Source: CAVOGJ01 sp963700865 | Lineage (GTDB): Bacteria; Planctomycetota; Planctomycetia; Pirellulales; Pirellulaceae | Assembly: GCA_963700865.1 (NCBI GenBank) | Contig: CAVOZC010000001.1 | Span: forward strand, 704,300-768,299 | Reading direction: 5' to 3' | DNA: 64,000 nucleotides | Part shown: one piece after another, positions 1-9,373 of the stretch | How the letters are laid out: each line of letters opens with the position of its first letter | Numbering within the stretch: position 1 is the stretch's first letter | The notes under the pieces: model-generated | Told to the model about the DNA's origin: nothing | Databases searched by the model: none | Seen by the model: the letters and a program-made list of their open reading frames with translations, nothing else | Translations under genes and position numbers: made by a program

Positions 1-2283
1 GCCAAGTTTCCCTTTACTGAGCTCAAGCAATTCTTTTCTTAGCGCCAGTGCTTCGTCCGTGCGACCCATTTGCCCGGACACAGCGGCAACGTTATCCATG
101 TAAAAAAGCGTATCGGGATGATCGGCGCCCAGTTTGGCTTTACCCATCCGAAACGCTTGTTCGTAGAGTGGCAGCGCCATGTCCAATCGCCCTTGGTTTT
201 GATACGCGACGCCCACACCGTTCATGACAATCAGCGTGTTAGGGTGGTCATCGCCGAATTTGACTCTACAACGCTGCAGTGTTTGCTCCTTGAGCGGCAG
301 TGCCTCGTCCAGCCGACCTGCCGACTCATAGGCAGTTGCCAGGTTGTTCATCGCACCCAGTGTGAGCGGATGATCTTGGCCGAGATCGGCTTTGCAAACC
401 TGCAGCACTTGTTCGTAGAGTTGCAGCGACTCTTGTACCCGGCCTCCGAGCTGATAGGCACGGGCCAGATTGTTCATTGCGGTAAGCGTTTGGGGGTGGT
501 CCTCACCAAGATTGGTTTTGCTCAACCGCAGCGTTTGTTCCTTTAGCGCCAAAGCCTCATTCAACTGACCCACTGACTCGTAGGCCCGGGCCAGATTGTT
601 GATGGCGATAAGCGTTTCAGGGTGGTTGTCGCCGAGTTGAGCCCTTCTTAGTCGCAGCGATCGTTCGTAGAGCGGCAACGCCTTGTCCAACTGACCCGTC
701 GATTCGTACGCGGAGGCCAGGTCATTCATGGCGACAAGCGTGCTGGGATGTTCGTTGCCGAGTTGCGTTTTGCTCAGCCGGAGTGACTCTTCGGCCGCGG
801 AAATGGCGGAATCGAATTCACCCAGCGACAAAAAACAAGTGGACAGTTTCTGCAACAGGACGATGCGGCCTTGGTCATCCAAAGCGGAGTTCTCGAGGCT
901 CTCCAGGGACTTTAGCAATACATCCTTCGCGGTCATCGTGGCGTCGGAACCGGAGGTCGGATCGACCGCTTGAAACGCATCGGTGACGACCTTCAAGACA
1001 TCCTCCGACCGTTTGGCCGAGAGAATGGCTTCCGCGCGTGATGCTTCGGCTTCCTGTGCGGCTCGGTTCGCCCGCACGGCAAACATGGTCGTGGCGGCGA
1101 TGCCCGCCGTAAGCAGGACCATGAAAAGCCCCACCGTCCCCACCAACACGCGATGCTTGCGGATGAATTTGCGAAGGCGGTACCCGGTCGTCGGGGGACG
1201 CGCCTCGACCGCGTCGCCGGCCAGATAACGGTTGATGTCTTCAGCAAAATCGTGGGGAGTCGCGTAGCGACGCGTGCGGTCTTTCTCCAGCGACTTCATG
1301 ATGATCCAATCGAGATCGCCGCGGAGGATCTGTTGCAATTTTGAGGGCGGCATGTTCCGCTGCTCGCTGATCGAACTCAGCTTCTCCGTGGAAGAACTTA
1401 ATCGCTGGCTGGGACGTGGCGGGTCTTTTTCGCGGACAAGCTCCAGCAATTCAAGCACCGCGTGCTGGTGGACGGTTTCATCATCGAGCGGCGTGCTACC
1501 CGCCATTAACTCGTACAGCATCACTCCCAGCGAATAGATATCGGTCCGTGTGTCGATGTCGATGGCATCGGTCCGCGCCTGCTCGGGACTCATGTATTGC
1601 ACCGTACCCACGATCTGTCCGAACTCGGTGTAGATTGTTTTGTCCGTCAGTTTGGTCTGGTGCTGCAACGCCTTGGCCAGACCAAAGTCGATCACCTTGG
1701 CCACCGCCTGGCCCTCGTGGACGTGCACCAGCACATTGGATGGCTTCAGGTCGCGATGAATAATCCCCTTTTGATGCGCATGCTGGATCGCATCGCAGAC
1801 CGGCAGAAACAACTTCAGTCGCTCCTCCGGAGTGAGTCGATGGCGATCACAATACTTCGTGATCGGATCCCCCTGGACCAACTCCATCACAAAGTAGGGC
1901 GTGCCGCCATCCGCGGTACCCGCATCGAGGACCTTGGCGATATTCGGATGGTCCATCATCGACAGCGCCTGCCGCTCGGCCTCGAAGCGGCCGATGATCT
2001 GCTTATCGGCCCGGCCAGACTTAATCAGCTTGACCGCCACTCGCCGACGCACGGGTCGTTCTTGTTCGGCCAGCCACACCGCGCCCATCCCGCCCACGCC
2101 GATTTCCTGGAGCAATTTGTAGGGACCCAGCTGACGAGCCGACTCGGCCAACAAGGCGTCGAAGGCGTTTTCCGTTCCGGCGGTGGAATCGTGGGTCTTC
2201 GCCGTCGCGTCGGGCGATGGCGCTTCGGCATCGTACCGTGGGTCGTCCGGGCGCGGATCGTGGCTTGGGGGTTCGGTGGTCAT
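1..2283 (-). CDS. Serine/threonine protein kinase with C-terminal TPR repeats (3' end cut by window edge)
   Basis: The reading frame is open from an ATG at 2283 to the window edge (761 codons), so the C-terminus is missing. An N-terminal Pkn2-type kinase domain starts near residue 50 with the glycine loop GVGGMGAVWLAE, the lysine VAVKLIK, the catalytic loop HRDLKPSN and the DFGLAKAL activation segment, followed by GTVQYMSPEQA. All residues needed for activity are present. A single transmembrane helix (VLVGTVGLFMVLLTAGIAA) separates it from at least six degenerate 42-residue TPR units of the kinesin-light-chain type, with the recurring pattern LG(D/E)DHPxTLxAMNNLAxAY. It is probably a membrane signalling kinase with a TPR sensor or docking region. 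The substrate is unknown. Divergent from the SDR gene at 2578. Confidence 0.93.
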   Translation of the reverse strand, partial: MTTEPPSHDPRPDDPRYDAEAPSPDATAKTHDSTAGTENAFDALLAESARQLGPYKLLQEIGVGGMGAVWLAEQERPVRRRVAVKLIKSGRADKQIIGRFEAERQALSMMDHPNIAKVLDAGTADGGTPYFVMELVQGDPITKYCDRHRLTPEERLKLFLPVCDAIQHAHQKGIIHRDLKPSNVLVHVHEGQAVAKVIDFGLAKALQHQTKLTDKTIYTEFGQIVGTVQYMSPEQARTDAIDIDTRTDIYSLGVMLYELMAGSTPLDDETVHQHAVLELLELVREKDPPRPSQRLSSSTEKLSSISEQRNMPPSKLQQILRGDLDWIIMKSLEKDRTRRYATPHDFAEDINRYLAGDAVEARPPTTGYRLRKFIRKHRVLVGTVGLFMVLLTAGIAATTMFAVRANRAAQEAEASRAEAILSAKRSEDVLKVVTDAFQAVDPTSGSDATMTAKDVLLKSLESLENSALDDQGRIVLLQKLSTCFLSLGEFDSAISAAEESLRLSKTQLGNEHPSTLVAMNDLASAYESTGQLDKALPLYERSLRLRRAQLGDNHPETLIAINNLARAYESVGQLNEALALKEQTLRLSKTNLGEDHPQTLTAMNNLARAYQLGGRVQESLQLYEQVLQVCKADLGQDHPLTLGAMNNLATAYESAGRLDEALPLKEQTLQRCRVKFGDDHPNTLIVMNGVGVAYQNQGRLDMALPLYEQAFRMGKAKLGADHPDTLFYMDNVAAVSGQMGRTDEALALRKELLELSKGKLG

Positions 2284-2451
2284 GAGTTCTAATATACCTG
2301 CGACATCGCGCCCATGCGCTGGCATGCAATGCAACCGCCTCTGGACTTCGGGGCCGCGTGGGTGGCTTAGGCGTCCTCGGCTGCTTGGACGACGACTTTC
2401 TTGACCCTTGGTCGGGAGCAGCGCGAAACCGCATACGGACTCACCGGCCAA

Positions 2452-2500
2452 GGATCGCGGAGCGATCCACAACATTGTCGCTGACCGCTCCACAGTCACC
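2452..2500. repeat. Interspersed palindromic repeat, copy A
   Basis: The 17-bp palindrome GGATCGCGGAGCGATCC (2452-2468) is followed by ACAACATTGTCGCTGACCGC. Related copies lie at 3422-3468 and 5436-5536. It sits in the gap between divergent genes. Extragenic, hairpin-forming; function unknown. Confidence 0.7.
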
Positions 2501-2577
2501 ATGATATATTCTTACCGGGCTCCCGGCAGCACAACCGCGGGTTGCCTACGATCACTGTGACACAATAGGATCCCTCG

Positions 2578-3378
2578 ATGCAACTGCCACATAAACTTGT
2601 GCTCGTCACCGGTGCCTCGAGCGGAATTGGCGCGTCGACGGCACAGGCATTTGCCCTCCGCCAAGCCCACGTCTTGCTGCTAGCGCGACGTCGAGAACAA
2701 CTGGAACAAGTCGCCGGTAACATTCGTCAGGCGGGAGGGCAAGCGTCCGTATTCGACGTCGATCTGGCTGACACCGAAGCCACCCTTCACTTGTGTGCCC
2801 ACATCCAACAGTCGATGGGAACCCCGGATGTGATCGTCAATAACGCGGGCTCGGGCAGGTGGCGATTCTTGGAAGAAACCGAACCGAGTGCAGCCCAACA
2901 AATGATGGCTCTTCCCTATTTCGCGGCCTATACAGTGACCTATGCCTTCATGACGCACATGCTGGCTCGCCGCCGCGGACACATTGTGAACGTCACATCA
3001 CCGGCTGCCTTTACGCCTTGGCCAGGTGCGACCGCCTACACGGTGGCTCGCTGGGCCATGCGAGGTTTTTCGGAGGCACTGCGAGTTGACCTGCGAGGAA
3101 CTGGCGTCCGCTGCAGTCTGGTGACCTTTGGCGAGGTAACTTCTGAGTACTTTGAGAATAATCCCGACAGTCATGAGCGATTACCCCGCATCGCGCGGCT
3201 GTATCCAAAACTGACGCCCAAAGAGTGCGGTCGGACGATCGTTCGGGTGGTGGAGCGGGACTGGCAAGACGTGGCTCGACCACGCGTCCTCGCCCTGCAT
3301 TTATGGCTCGCCCGCTTCGCACCCGGAATGTTTCGGTGGTCGATCAGCCAAACGGGATGGCAGCGGACTGGGACATAG
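2578..3378 (+). CDS. Short-chain dehydrogenase/reductase (SDR), YxxxR variant
   Basis: A 266-residue classical SDR. It has the Rossmann nucleotide motif TGASSGIG (residues 12-19), the NNAG strand-loop (residues 89-92) and an NVTSPAAF segment supplying the catalytic serine. The active-site tetrad is altered: the usual YxxxK reads YTVAR, so the general lysine is arginine. The C-terminal part (PRVLALHLWLARFAPG) is hydrophobic and may touch the membrane, as in SDRs acting on lipids. Substrate unknown. The ATG is preceded by a weak AGGA. It stands alone between the kinase and the DUF1254 lipoprotein, the latter on the other strand. Confidence 0.85.
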   Translation: MQLPHKLVLVTGASSGIGASTAQAFALRQAHVLLLARRREQLEQVAGNIRQAGGQASVFDVDLADTEATLHLCAHIQQSMGTPDVIVNNAGSGRWRFLEETEPSAAQQMMALPYFAAYTVTYAFMTHMLARRRGHIVNVTSPAAFTPWPGATAYTVARWAMRGFSEALRVDLRGTGVRCSLVTFGEVTSEYFENNPDSHERLPRIARLYPKLTPKECGRTIVRVVERDWQDVARPRVLALHLWLARFAPGMFRWSISQTGWQRTGT

Positions 3379-3421
3379 CAATGATGCCGATCGAGACGTG
3401 TTCGGCCACTGCACCCGACAC

Positions 3422-3468
3422 GGATCGCGGGGCGATCCACGACATTGTCGCTGTCCGCGGTCAGGATG
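3422..3468. repeat. Interspersed palindromic repeat, copy B
   Basis: GGATCGCGGGGCGATCC (3422-3438), then a GACATTGTCGCTGTCCGCGGTCA block matching the repeat at 2452-2500. It lies just beyond the annotated 3' end of the DUF1254 gene. Confidence 0.7.
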
Positions 3469-3498
3469 CAGCCGTTTCGCACGCCAACGGGTGGCTCG

Positions 3499-5223
3499 TC
3501 AGCCACGGGCCCGGCGGGGTCTCCGCGGTTCCCGCTCGCCACGCGTGCTTGCCCGAGCCCGCGGGGCACGAGATCGACGTCGTCGAGACCGACGCCCCAC
3601 ATCGCTCGACCCTGCGGCGTTGCTTCCAGCCCCTGTTCGTGGGACCGGCGCGGATCGAGTCAGCAAGTACGTCGGTACGGCCGCCACCAGATCTGGAAGC
3701 GTTGGCAAGCTGCCTCGCACAAGCGGTGGGGGTCGCCATGACTTTGCGAACATCGCCGAGTCCGGAAGGTAGCACCGCAACATCACGCTAAAAGGCTCGG
3801 CAGGGACCGGCAGCCAATTCGACTCGTAGAGGGGACCTGGCGATTCGTGTTGCAAGTAGAGTTTCAACGAGCCATCCCGCTCATAGCGGAGCGACTCATT
3901 TTTCGTGCCCAACGAATAACGTTGCAGCTCATTCGGCGCAAAAAAATGGAACTGGTCATAGACGGTCAACGACCAGAAGCCAGCCACGGGGGGCAATTCG
4001 CCAGCCGCAAAACGAATGGTGTAATTGTGCGCTCCGTCGAGTTGTCGACCGGCGGCGTCATCATCCGCAGTCAGATATATGGCTTCCTCGGGCAAATGCA
4101 CCAGCATGTACGCTTTAGCAACAGCAGTGCGACTGACATAGTCTCTCCCAAAGCGGGCTCCATTGAGCACGCCGGTCCAGCCACTTCCGAAATCGTGTCC
4201 CACGTTACGAAATTCAAACATCTGCTGTACGACCGATTCGTCCGCCGCAATCGCGGACTGCCGCAGAACCGACATGATGGCGGGGTCTTGCCGTCCCAGC
4301 TCGATCAACGTTCGCGCCTGGGAATAGAGGCCCTCTTCCCCTTCCAGCGGTGGGACTTCGTCCAGCACGACGGGCAATTGTTTCCAAAAGTGTTCCGGCT
4401 GGACCCAACGAAACTCGTCCTGTCCGCGCGGCGACGGCAGCGAGGGAACCGTTCGCCAGTCGATGGTTTTCATGTCGCCTGTGAATTCGCCGACCGGGTA
4501 CGCCATGATCTCGTTGAGTAACGGTTGAATGGCTGCGTGGTCCTCGGGCGAATCGTCCAGAAAAACTCGCGGCAAAATGATTGCGTATCGCGTCGGGGAC
4601 TGATAGACGTGCAGGATCCCATCTGGCACGTCCCCCTCCCAACCGGGACCAACGATGAGATAGTGGCCCGCGGCTGACATCAAGCGCTTCCCGGGCGAAC
4701 CAAAGACATCGCTGCGTTGATCGAGCAACTGGATCGACCAATAGCGAGTCCCAAAGTCAGGCACTTGAAATACCACAGGACTCAATCCCAGGTCGCAAAA
4801 GCCAATGCCATACGCGACATCCTGATTTGGGCATACAATGAAGCGTTGTTCGGCGCCGATGTAATCCGTCTGCATCCTTAAACGATTGACCGGTGAACGA
4901 AAGCTCCGACCACGACTGCCCCTGCCGAGCCATTCGGCCAAAGAAGCGCCCAGCGGTTGCTGACCCAGACTCGCCAGGGTCTCGGCACTGACAAAAGCCG
5001 CCCGACGGTTGTGTAGATTGACCATCGGGTAAGCCCAGACGTAGAGCGACTTCGCCGTTTGAACCAGTTCGTCCTCGCTGGCGTCCTCCGGCCCGTATGT
5101 TGGCAACACGGCTGGCTGCGCCAACAAGGGAGACGCTGAGCATGCGGAAAGCATTCCCAGTAAGAGGAACACCCATCGCCAATGAGCTTGGGAAGCGGCG
5201 CTTGGAGGTTCGAGACAACGCAT
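3499..5223 (-). CDS. DUF1254/DUF1214 family lipoprotein
   Basis: I chose the ATG at 5223 rather than the longer 5277 start because AAGGAG lies about 10 nt upstream of it. The protein then opens with a hydrophobic helix ending in the lipobox LSAC, so it is probably an exported lipoprotein. An N-terminal DUF1254 region follows (AKSLYVWAYPMVNLHNRRAA, then DTIYGIG-like YIGAEQRFIVCPNQDVAYG), and a C-terminal DUF1214 region (VAKAYMLVHLPEEAIYLTAD, GFWSLTVYDQFHFFAPNELQ). The family is common in environmental bacteria but its reaction is not established. After SWRPPPLVR, where DUF1214 proteins normally end, the frame continues for about 70 Arg/Ala-rich residues towards the repeat at 3422. The true stop may have been lost by a frameshift near 3690. 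Confidence 0.85.
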   Translation of the reverse strand: MRCLEPPSAASQAHWRWVFLLLGMLSACSASPLLAQPAVLPTYGPEDASEDELVQTAKSLYVWAYPMVNLHNRRAAFVSAETLASLGQQPLGASLAEWLGRGSRGRSFRSPVNRLRMQTDYIGAEQRFIVCPNQDVAYGIGFCDLGLSPVVFQVPDFGTRYWSIQLLDQRSDVFGSPGKRLMSAAGHYLIVGPGWEGDVPDGILHVYQSPTRYAIILPRVFLDDSPEDHAAIQPLLNEIMAYPVGEFTGDMKTIDWRTVPSLPSPRGQDEFRWVQPEHFWKQLPVVLDEVPPLEGEEGLYSQARTLIELGRQDPAIMSVLRQSAIAADESVVQQMFEFRNVGHDFGSGWTGVLNGARFGRDYVSRTAVAKAYMLVHLPEEAIYLTADDDAAGRQLDGAHNYTIRFAAGELPPVAGFWSLTVYDQFHFFAPNELQRYSLGTKNESLRYERDGSLKLYLQHESPGPLYESNWLPVPAEPFSVMLRCYLPDSAMFAKSWRPPPLVRGSLPTLPDLVAAVPTYLLTRSAPVPRTGAGSNAAGSSDVGRRSRRRRSRAPRARASTRGEREPRRPRRARG

Positions 5224-5759
5224 GAGCGTGGGACGCTCCTTCAGCATTTCCAGGGTCACAGATTCCATCCACGTCACGAACCGCCGCTTTCACGACATGC
5301 GAGACAAGTCCCCTACCGGACGCGCCCAACAACGGTCCCTTGCCCGGACGGAAACGAGCAGCCGCAACTTGCATTTTACCACAAATGGTGCCAAGAGCAC
5401 AAAGTCAACGGAATTGCCTGTTTCCGTGGGGAAGATAGTCGCTGACCGCTCCGCGGTCAGAACGCATCGTGCGCGCATGCAACGACGAGGTCACGGCAGA
5501 ACCGCTATCGGCGGGATACGGATCGCGGAGCGATCCTCAACACAACGCATGCGATGCCGCGCAACCCGCCGGACCATGGCACCTTGGAAAGGGCCACAGC
5601 GGCGAAGCAGCGCCGCACTCCGCAACAAAAGACACCGGCGACCGCTTCGGGTACAATCCGGCTCAGGCGGCTGATTATGCGTTACGGGCTACCCCAGCCG
5701 CAATTCGCGAAGCGCGCTACAATCCCGATCCCACGCGTCCGTTCCATCAAGTGATTCGC
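5224..5759. repeat. Intergenic region with palindromic repeats (divergent gene pair)
   Basis: A 536-bp gap between the divergent lipoprotein and fuconate dehydratase genes. It holds the hairpin TGACCGCTCCGCGGTCA (5441-5457), GGATCGCGGAGCGATCC (5520-5536) and GCGGCGAAGCAGCGCCGC (5599-5616). All three also occur elsewhere in the window. Promoters for both genes must lie here, but I could not place them. An open frame runs in from 5469 to the dehydratase; it looks like repeat translation and not gene. Confidence 0.65.
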
Positions 5760-7082
5760 ATGCTTTCCCACGTTGTCATCCAGGATGTCGAAGTCCGCGA
5801 CATTCGTTTTCCGACCTCTCATGATCTCGACGGTTCGGACGCGATGCATCGCGATCCGGATTATTCAGCGGCCTATGTCACGCTACTTACCAATCAACCG
5901 GGATTGCTCGGCCATGGTCTGACATTCACCGTTGGCCGTGGTAATGAAATCTGTGTGGCGATGGCCAAGTCCCTGGCCTATTTGATCCGGGGCCAATCGC
6001 TCGAATCGATCGCCGCCGACATGGCCGGATTCTGGAGATCGTTGACGAGTGAGTCCCAATTGCGCTGGCTGGGACCCGAAAAGGGTGTCATCCATCTGGC
6101 GACCGCCGCCCTGGTGAACTCAGTCTGGGACCTGTACGCCAAGGCCGTCGACAAACCTCTCTGGAAGTTGCTCGTTGACCTGACGCCCGAAGAATTCGCG
6201 GCTTGTATCGACTTTCGTTATCTGACCGATGTCCTGACGCCGGAGGAGGCACTCGACATCCTGCGCACAAACCAGCCGACGGTGGGCGAGCGGGAAGCCC
6301 ACATGTACGAGCGCGGCTTTCCCGCCTATACGACGTCCGCGGGCTGGCTGGGCTATTCGGATGAAAAGATTCGGCAACTTTGTCGAGCCGGCTTGGCTAA
6401 CGGCTGGAACCATTTCAAGATCAAGGTCGGCAATGATATCGAAGATGATTGTCGACGAGCCGCGATCATACGCGAGGAGATCGGGCCTCAGCGTTACCTG
6501 ATGATGGATGCCAACCAGCGGTGGGACGTAGGACAGGCTATCGATCACATGCGCCGGCTGGCCGCCTTCGATCCGTGGTGGATCGAAGAGCCGACATCGC
6601 CGGACGACGTATTGGGACACGCGGCGATCGCCAAGGCGATCGCGCCCGTCTCGGTGGCAACGGGCGAGATGTGCCAGAATCGAGTCATGTTTAAACAGTT
6701 CATGCAGGCAGGCGGACTGCAGATTTGCCAGATCGACAGCTGCCGTCTTGGAGGCGTCAACGAAATTCTGGCGGTCCTGCTGATGGCGAAGAAATTTGAT
6801 ATTCCGGTCTGCCCCCACGCAGGTGGCGTGGGACTGTGTGAATATGTAAATCACTTGATCATGGTCGATTACATACGCATTGCGGCAAGTCTGGAAAATC
6901 GGATTGCCGAATACGTCGATCATTTGCACGAACATTTTGTACATCCGGTAGTGATTCGTGATGCGGCCTATCTGCCGCCCACCGCGGCCGGCTACAGCAT
7001 TACCATGAAGGAGACTTCACTGGACAAGTTTGAATTTCCACAGGGACCCGTCTGGAAAAAAGAGAGGGAGGTGGCCCGATGA
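5760..7082 (+). CDS. L-fuconate dehydratase (enolase superfamily, ENOSF1-like)
   Basis: A 440-residue protein closely resembling human ENOSF1 as I recall it, with shared blocks such as FPTSxxxxGxDAMHxDPDYSAAY, LRWLGPEKGVIHLATAA and CIDFRYLTDVLT. It dehydrates L-fuconate to 2-keto-3-deoxy-L-fuconate (EC 4.2.1.68). The enolase-type catalytic residues are all present: Lys220/Lys222 in FKIKVG, metal ligands Asp250 (MMDANQRW), Glu276 (WIEEPTSPDD) and Glu303 (ATGEMCQNR), Asp326 (QIDSCRLGG) and the general base His353 (CPHAGGVGL). I chose the ATG at 5760 because homology begins there; the open frame extends 97 codons upstream through repeat sequence. It overlaps the next gene by 4 bp. Confidence 0.96.
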   Translation: MLSHVVIQDVEVRDIRFPTSHDLDGSDAMHRDPDYSAAYVTLLTNQPGLLGHGLTFTVGRGNEICVAMAKSLAYLIRGQSLESIAADMAGFWRSLTSESQLRWLGPEKGVIHLATAALVNSVWDLYAKAVDKPLWKLLVDLTPEEFAACIDFRYLTDVLTPEEALDILRTNQPTVGEREAHMYERGFPAYTTSAGWLGYSDEKIRQLCRAGLANGWNHFKIKVGNDIEDDCRRAAIIREEIGPQRYLMMDANQRWDVGQAIDHMRRLAAFDPWWIEEPTSPDDVLGHAAIAKAIAPVSVATGEMCQNRVMFKQFMQAGGLQICQIDSCRLGGVNEILAVLLMAKKFDIPVCPHAGGVGLCEYVNHLIMVDYIRIAASLENRIAEYVDHLHEHFVHPVVIRDAAYLPPTAAGYSITMKETSLDKFEFPQGPVWKKEREVAR

Positions 7083-7825
7083 GTGGGCGACTGTCGGGCA
7101 AGACCATGGTCATTACCGCGGCCGGCCAGGGGATTGGGCGAGCCTCCGCGATCGCGTGTGCCGCGGCAGGGGCGACGGTGGTGGCGACCGATATCAATGA
7201 AGCGACACTGCAGTCACTACGAAGCGAAAACGATCGCCTGCAGACGCGACGACTGGACGTTACGGATCGCGTTGCGATCCAGGAATTCGCTCAGGAACTG
7301 GGCCCGATCGATGTGCTTTTCAACTGCGCTGGCTACGTGCATCAAGGCACGATCCTGGACTGTTCACCCGCCGACTGGGAGCGCTCATTCGCCATCAACG
7401 TGACATCGATGTACGACATGATTCGCGCCTTTCTTCCTCGGATGTTACAGGCTGGAGGCGGCAGTATCATCAATATGTCCAGCGTCGCATCAAGCATCCT
7501 TGCGCCGCCGAACCGCTTCGTCTATTGCGCGACGAAAGCGGCAGTGATTGGCATGACGAAGAGCGTGGCTGCTGACTATGTGTCCCAAGGGATTCGCTGC
7601 AATGCGATTTGCCCCGGAACGGTGCAAAGTCCCTCCCTGGAAGAGCGGCTACGGGCGGCCGGGGACTACGAGGCGGCACGGGCTGCATTCGTGGCACGGC
7701 AACCACAAGGACGACTGGGCCAGCCCGAGGAAATTGCCGCCCTGGTCCTCTATCTCGCCTCGGACGAATCGGCCTACACCACCGGCACGACCCACGTGAT
7801 CGACGGAGGCTGGTCCGCGTCTTAA
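7079..7825 (+). CDS. SDR, probable 2-keto-3-deoxy-L-fuconate dehydrogenase
   Basis: A 248-residue classical SDR of the BDH2/DHRS6-like type. It has the nucleotide motif TAAGQGIGRASA (residues 13-24), NCAG (residues 82-85), and the complete Ser-Tyr-Lys triad in MSSVASS and YCATK. PGTVQSPSLEERL and the C-terminal TTGTTHVIDGGWS are typical of the family. Its start lies within the last codons of the fuconate dehydratase gene (ATGA overlap), so the two are translationally coupled. The known next step of the non-phosphorylative L-fucose pathway is NAD-dependent oxidation of 2-keto-3-deoxy-L-fuconate by such an SDR. That substrate is an inference from context. Its stop codon overlaps the stop of the convergent HD gene. 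Confidence 0.9.
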   Translation: MSGRLSGKTMVITAAGQGIGRASAIACAAAGATVVATDINEATLQSLRSENDRLQTRRLDVTDRVAIQEFAQELGPIDVLFNCAGYVHQGTILDCSPADWERSFAINVTSMYDMIRAFLPRMLQAGGGSIINMSSVASSILAPPNRFVYCATKAAVIGMTKSVAADYVSQGIRCNAICPGTVQSPSLEERLRAAGDYEAARAAFVARQPQGRLGQPEEIAALVLYLASDESAYTTGTTHVIDGGWSAS

Positions 7826-8379
7826 TCGAGTCCCAAGTCACTGGCCACTTCTTGGAGCGCGTTGATACAGAAATCGATGTGTTCATCCAAATCGACGCCG
7901 AATGCCTCGGCACCGCGGAGGAGATCATCGCGCGGCACGGCGGCGGCGAAACTGGCTTGCTTCATCTTTTTTCGCACGCTCTTGGCCGACAGTCCGTCCA
8001 GTCGCGTAGGACGCACGAGGGCGCAAGCCACCAGGAACCCGCACCACTCGTCACAAGCGTAAAGGGCCAGATCGAGTCGCGAAGTGCGGGGATAATCGTC
8101 TTGCAAGTAGTCGGCGTGGGAGAGGATGGCGTACACGACCCTATCGTCATAACCGCGTTTCCGCAGGATTTCCGCTCCTCGCAAGGGATGATCGGGCGGT
8201 TGGGGCCACTGCTCATAATCAAAATCGTGCAGCAGGCCCACGGTCCCCCATAATTCGGGGTCCTCGTCGAATTTGACGGCATACGCCCGCATCGCGGCTT
8301 CGACGGCCAGCATATGGCGCCGCAGACCCTCGTTCTTAACGTATTGCCGCAACAACTGCAGATTTTCTTCGCGCGACAT
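7822..8379 (-). CDS. HD-domain metal-dependent hydrolase
   Basis: About 185 residues. I preferred the ATG at 8379 because the conserved domain begins there with MSREENLQLLRQYVKNEGLR; the open frame reaches 8499. The HD-domain metal ligands are visible: His in LRRHMLAVE, the HD pair in VGLLHDFDYEQWP, a further His in AILSHADYLQDD and a late Asp in LDLALYACDEWCG. This layout is that of small stand-alone HD phosphohydrolases found widely in bacteria, usually of unknown substrate. The gene converges on the fuconate operon with a 4-bp overlap of stop codons. Confidence 0.85.
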   Translation of the reverse strand: MSREENLQLLRQYVKNEGLRRHMLAVEAAMRAYAVKFDEDPELWGTVGLLHDFDYEQWPQPPDHPLRGAEILRKRGYDDRVVYAILSHADYLQDDYPRTSRLDLALYACDEWCGFLVACALVRPTRLDGLSAKSVRKKMKQASFAAAVPRDDLLRGAEAFGVDLDEHIDFCINALQEVASDLGLD

Positions 8380-8510
8380 TCCCGTCCTCCCAGAGGTGAT
8401 TTCCACCTGGGCCATATTGTAGCCCACGCCTCCCGGATCCGGAGGGTGCGGATGATCGAGACTGGCGTGGAGGCAACACCCATGGACCATCGCGCCCATG
8501 CACCGGGGCT

Positions 8511-9240
8511 CTAAGCGCCGCCCAGCATTTCGTCGTATTCCGGATACGGGTCTTCGTCAAAGACGGCCCGCACGAACGGCGTATTGAGGAACAGCATCAT
8601 ACGGACATAGACGCCGGCCTTGATGAGCAGACCGACAAACGTCCCCAGCAATGTCCCGAAGGCAATGCCATTCATTTGCTGATTCACGGCACTATCGACA
8701 TCCTGCATGCTGAGCCGCATACTTATAGATCGTCATGCGACTCGATTCTTCCAGTTGCCCGCTGATGGCGATGAACATAGCGCACCCCAGTGCTGCAGCA
8801 AGCACATGGAAACCGATTGCCGAGCCGAATATGTAGAGCATGGTGGTGCGGGCAAAGGGCAGCTTCATCAGCATAATCGCGGCTCCGGCAATCAACGCTA
8901 CCGACAGCGCGAACTTGGCAAAATAGAAAAGCAGCCGCAGGACGCGAAAATCCTTCTCTACCTTCTTAGCGGCATGTACCAGCTTCATCTGCTGGTAGTT
9001 CATCCGCCGTTGATTCGTCTTTAGCGCCTCCGAGCCTTGCAGCGTATGCTTGACCCCGAGTGCGGAAGTCCCCAACCCCCATATGCCGAACAACAGGCAT
9101 AGAAAGCAAATAACCGTCAGCCCCTTTGTCCAATCGGCATCCTTGATGCGGATGGCGAATTCCTTGTCGCTGCCGCGTGGCGAATCGTTGAAGAATTTGG
9201 CGCTGCTGAGTTCTACTTGCATCATGAATTCCCAAAACAT
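8511..9240 (-). CDS. Small polytopic membrane protein, frame-disrupted
   Basis: The first frame (9240-8692) gives 182 residues with three membrane helices: VICFLCLLFGIWGLGTSALG, a second around LLFYFAKFALSVALIAGAAI, and a third around IFGSAIGFHVLAAALGCAMF. The next frame (8720-8511) adds a fourth, FGTLLGTFVGLLIKAGVYVR, and an acidic tail DEDPYPEYDEML. Removing one G of the GG at about 8702 (plus-strand CC) joins them smoothly (QHADVDSAVNQQ). I therefore give one gene. Two overlapping genes with translational coupling cannot be excluded. I do not recognise the family. Confidence 0.6.
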
Positions 9241-9373
9241 GTCACTTTTGGTGCAAAGCTCAGCCGGCCATGCATCGGGAAAAGTTAGGTTACGATGCGC
9301 TCCGAATCAAGCGAATTAAAAATAACGACTGGAGCGATCGTAGGGGTGAAGTGAGCGGAAGCCACCCGGATGG

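Noticed and set aside
70..2292. Plus-strand open frames such as 70-546 and 1597-2292
   Set aside because: They are antisense to an unmistakable kinase-TPR gene on the minus strand.
5469..5759. N-terminal extension of L-fuconate dehydratase
   Set aside because: It reads through interspersed repeats and lies outside the conserved protein; the ATG at 5760 fits family start.
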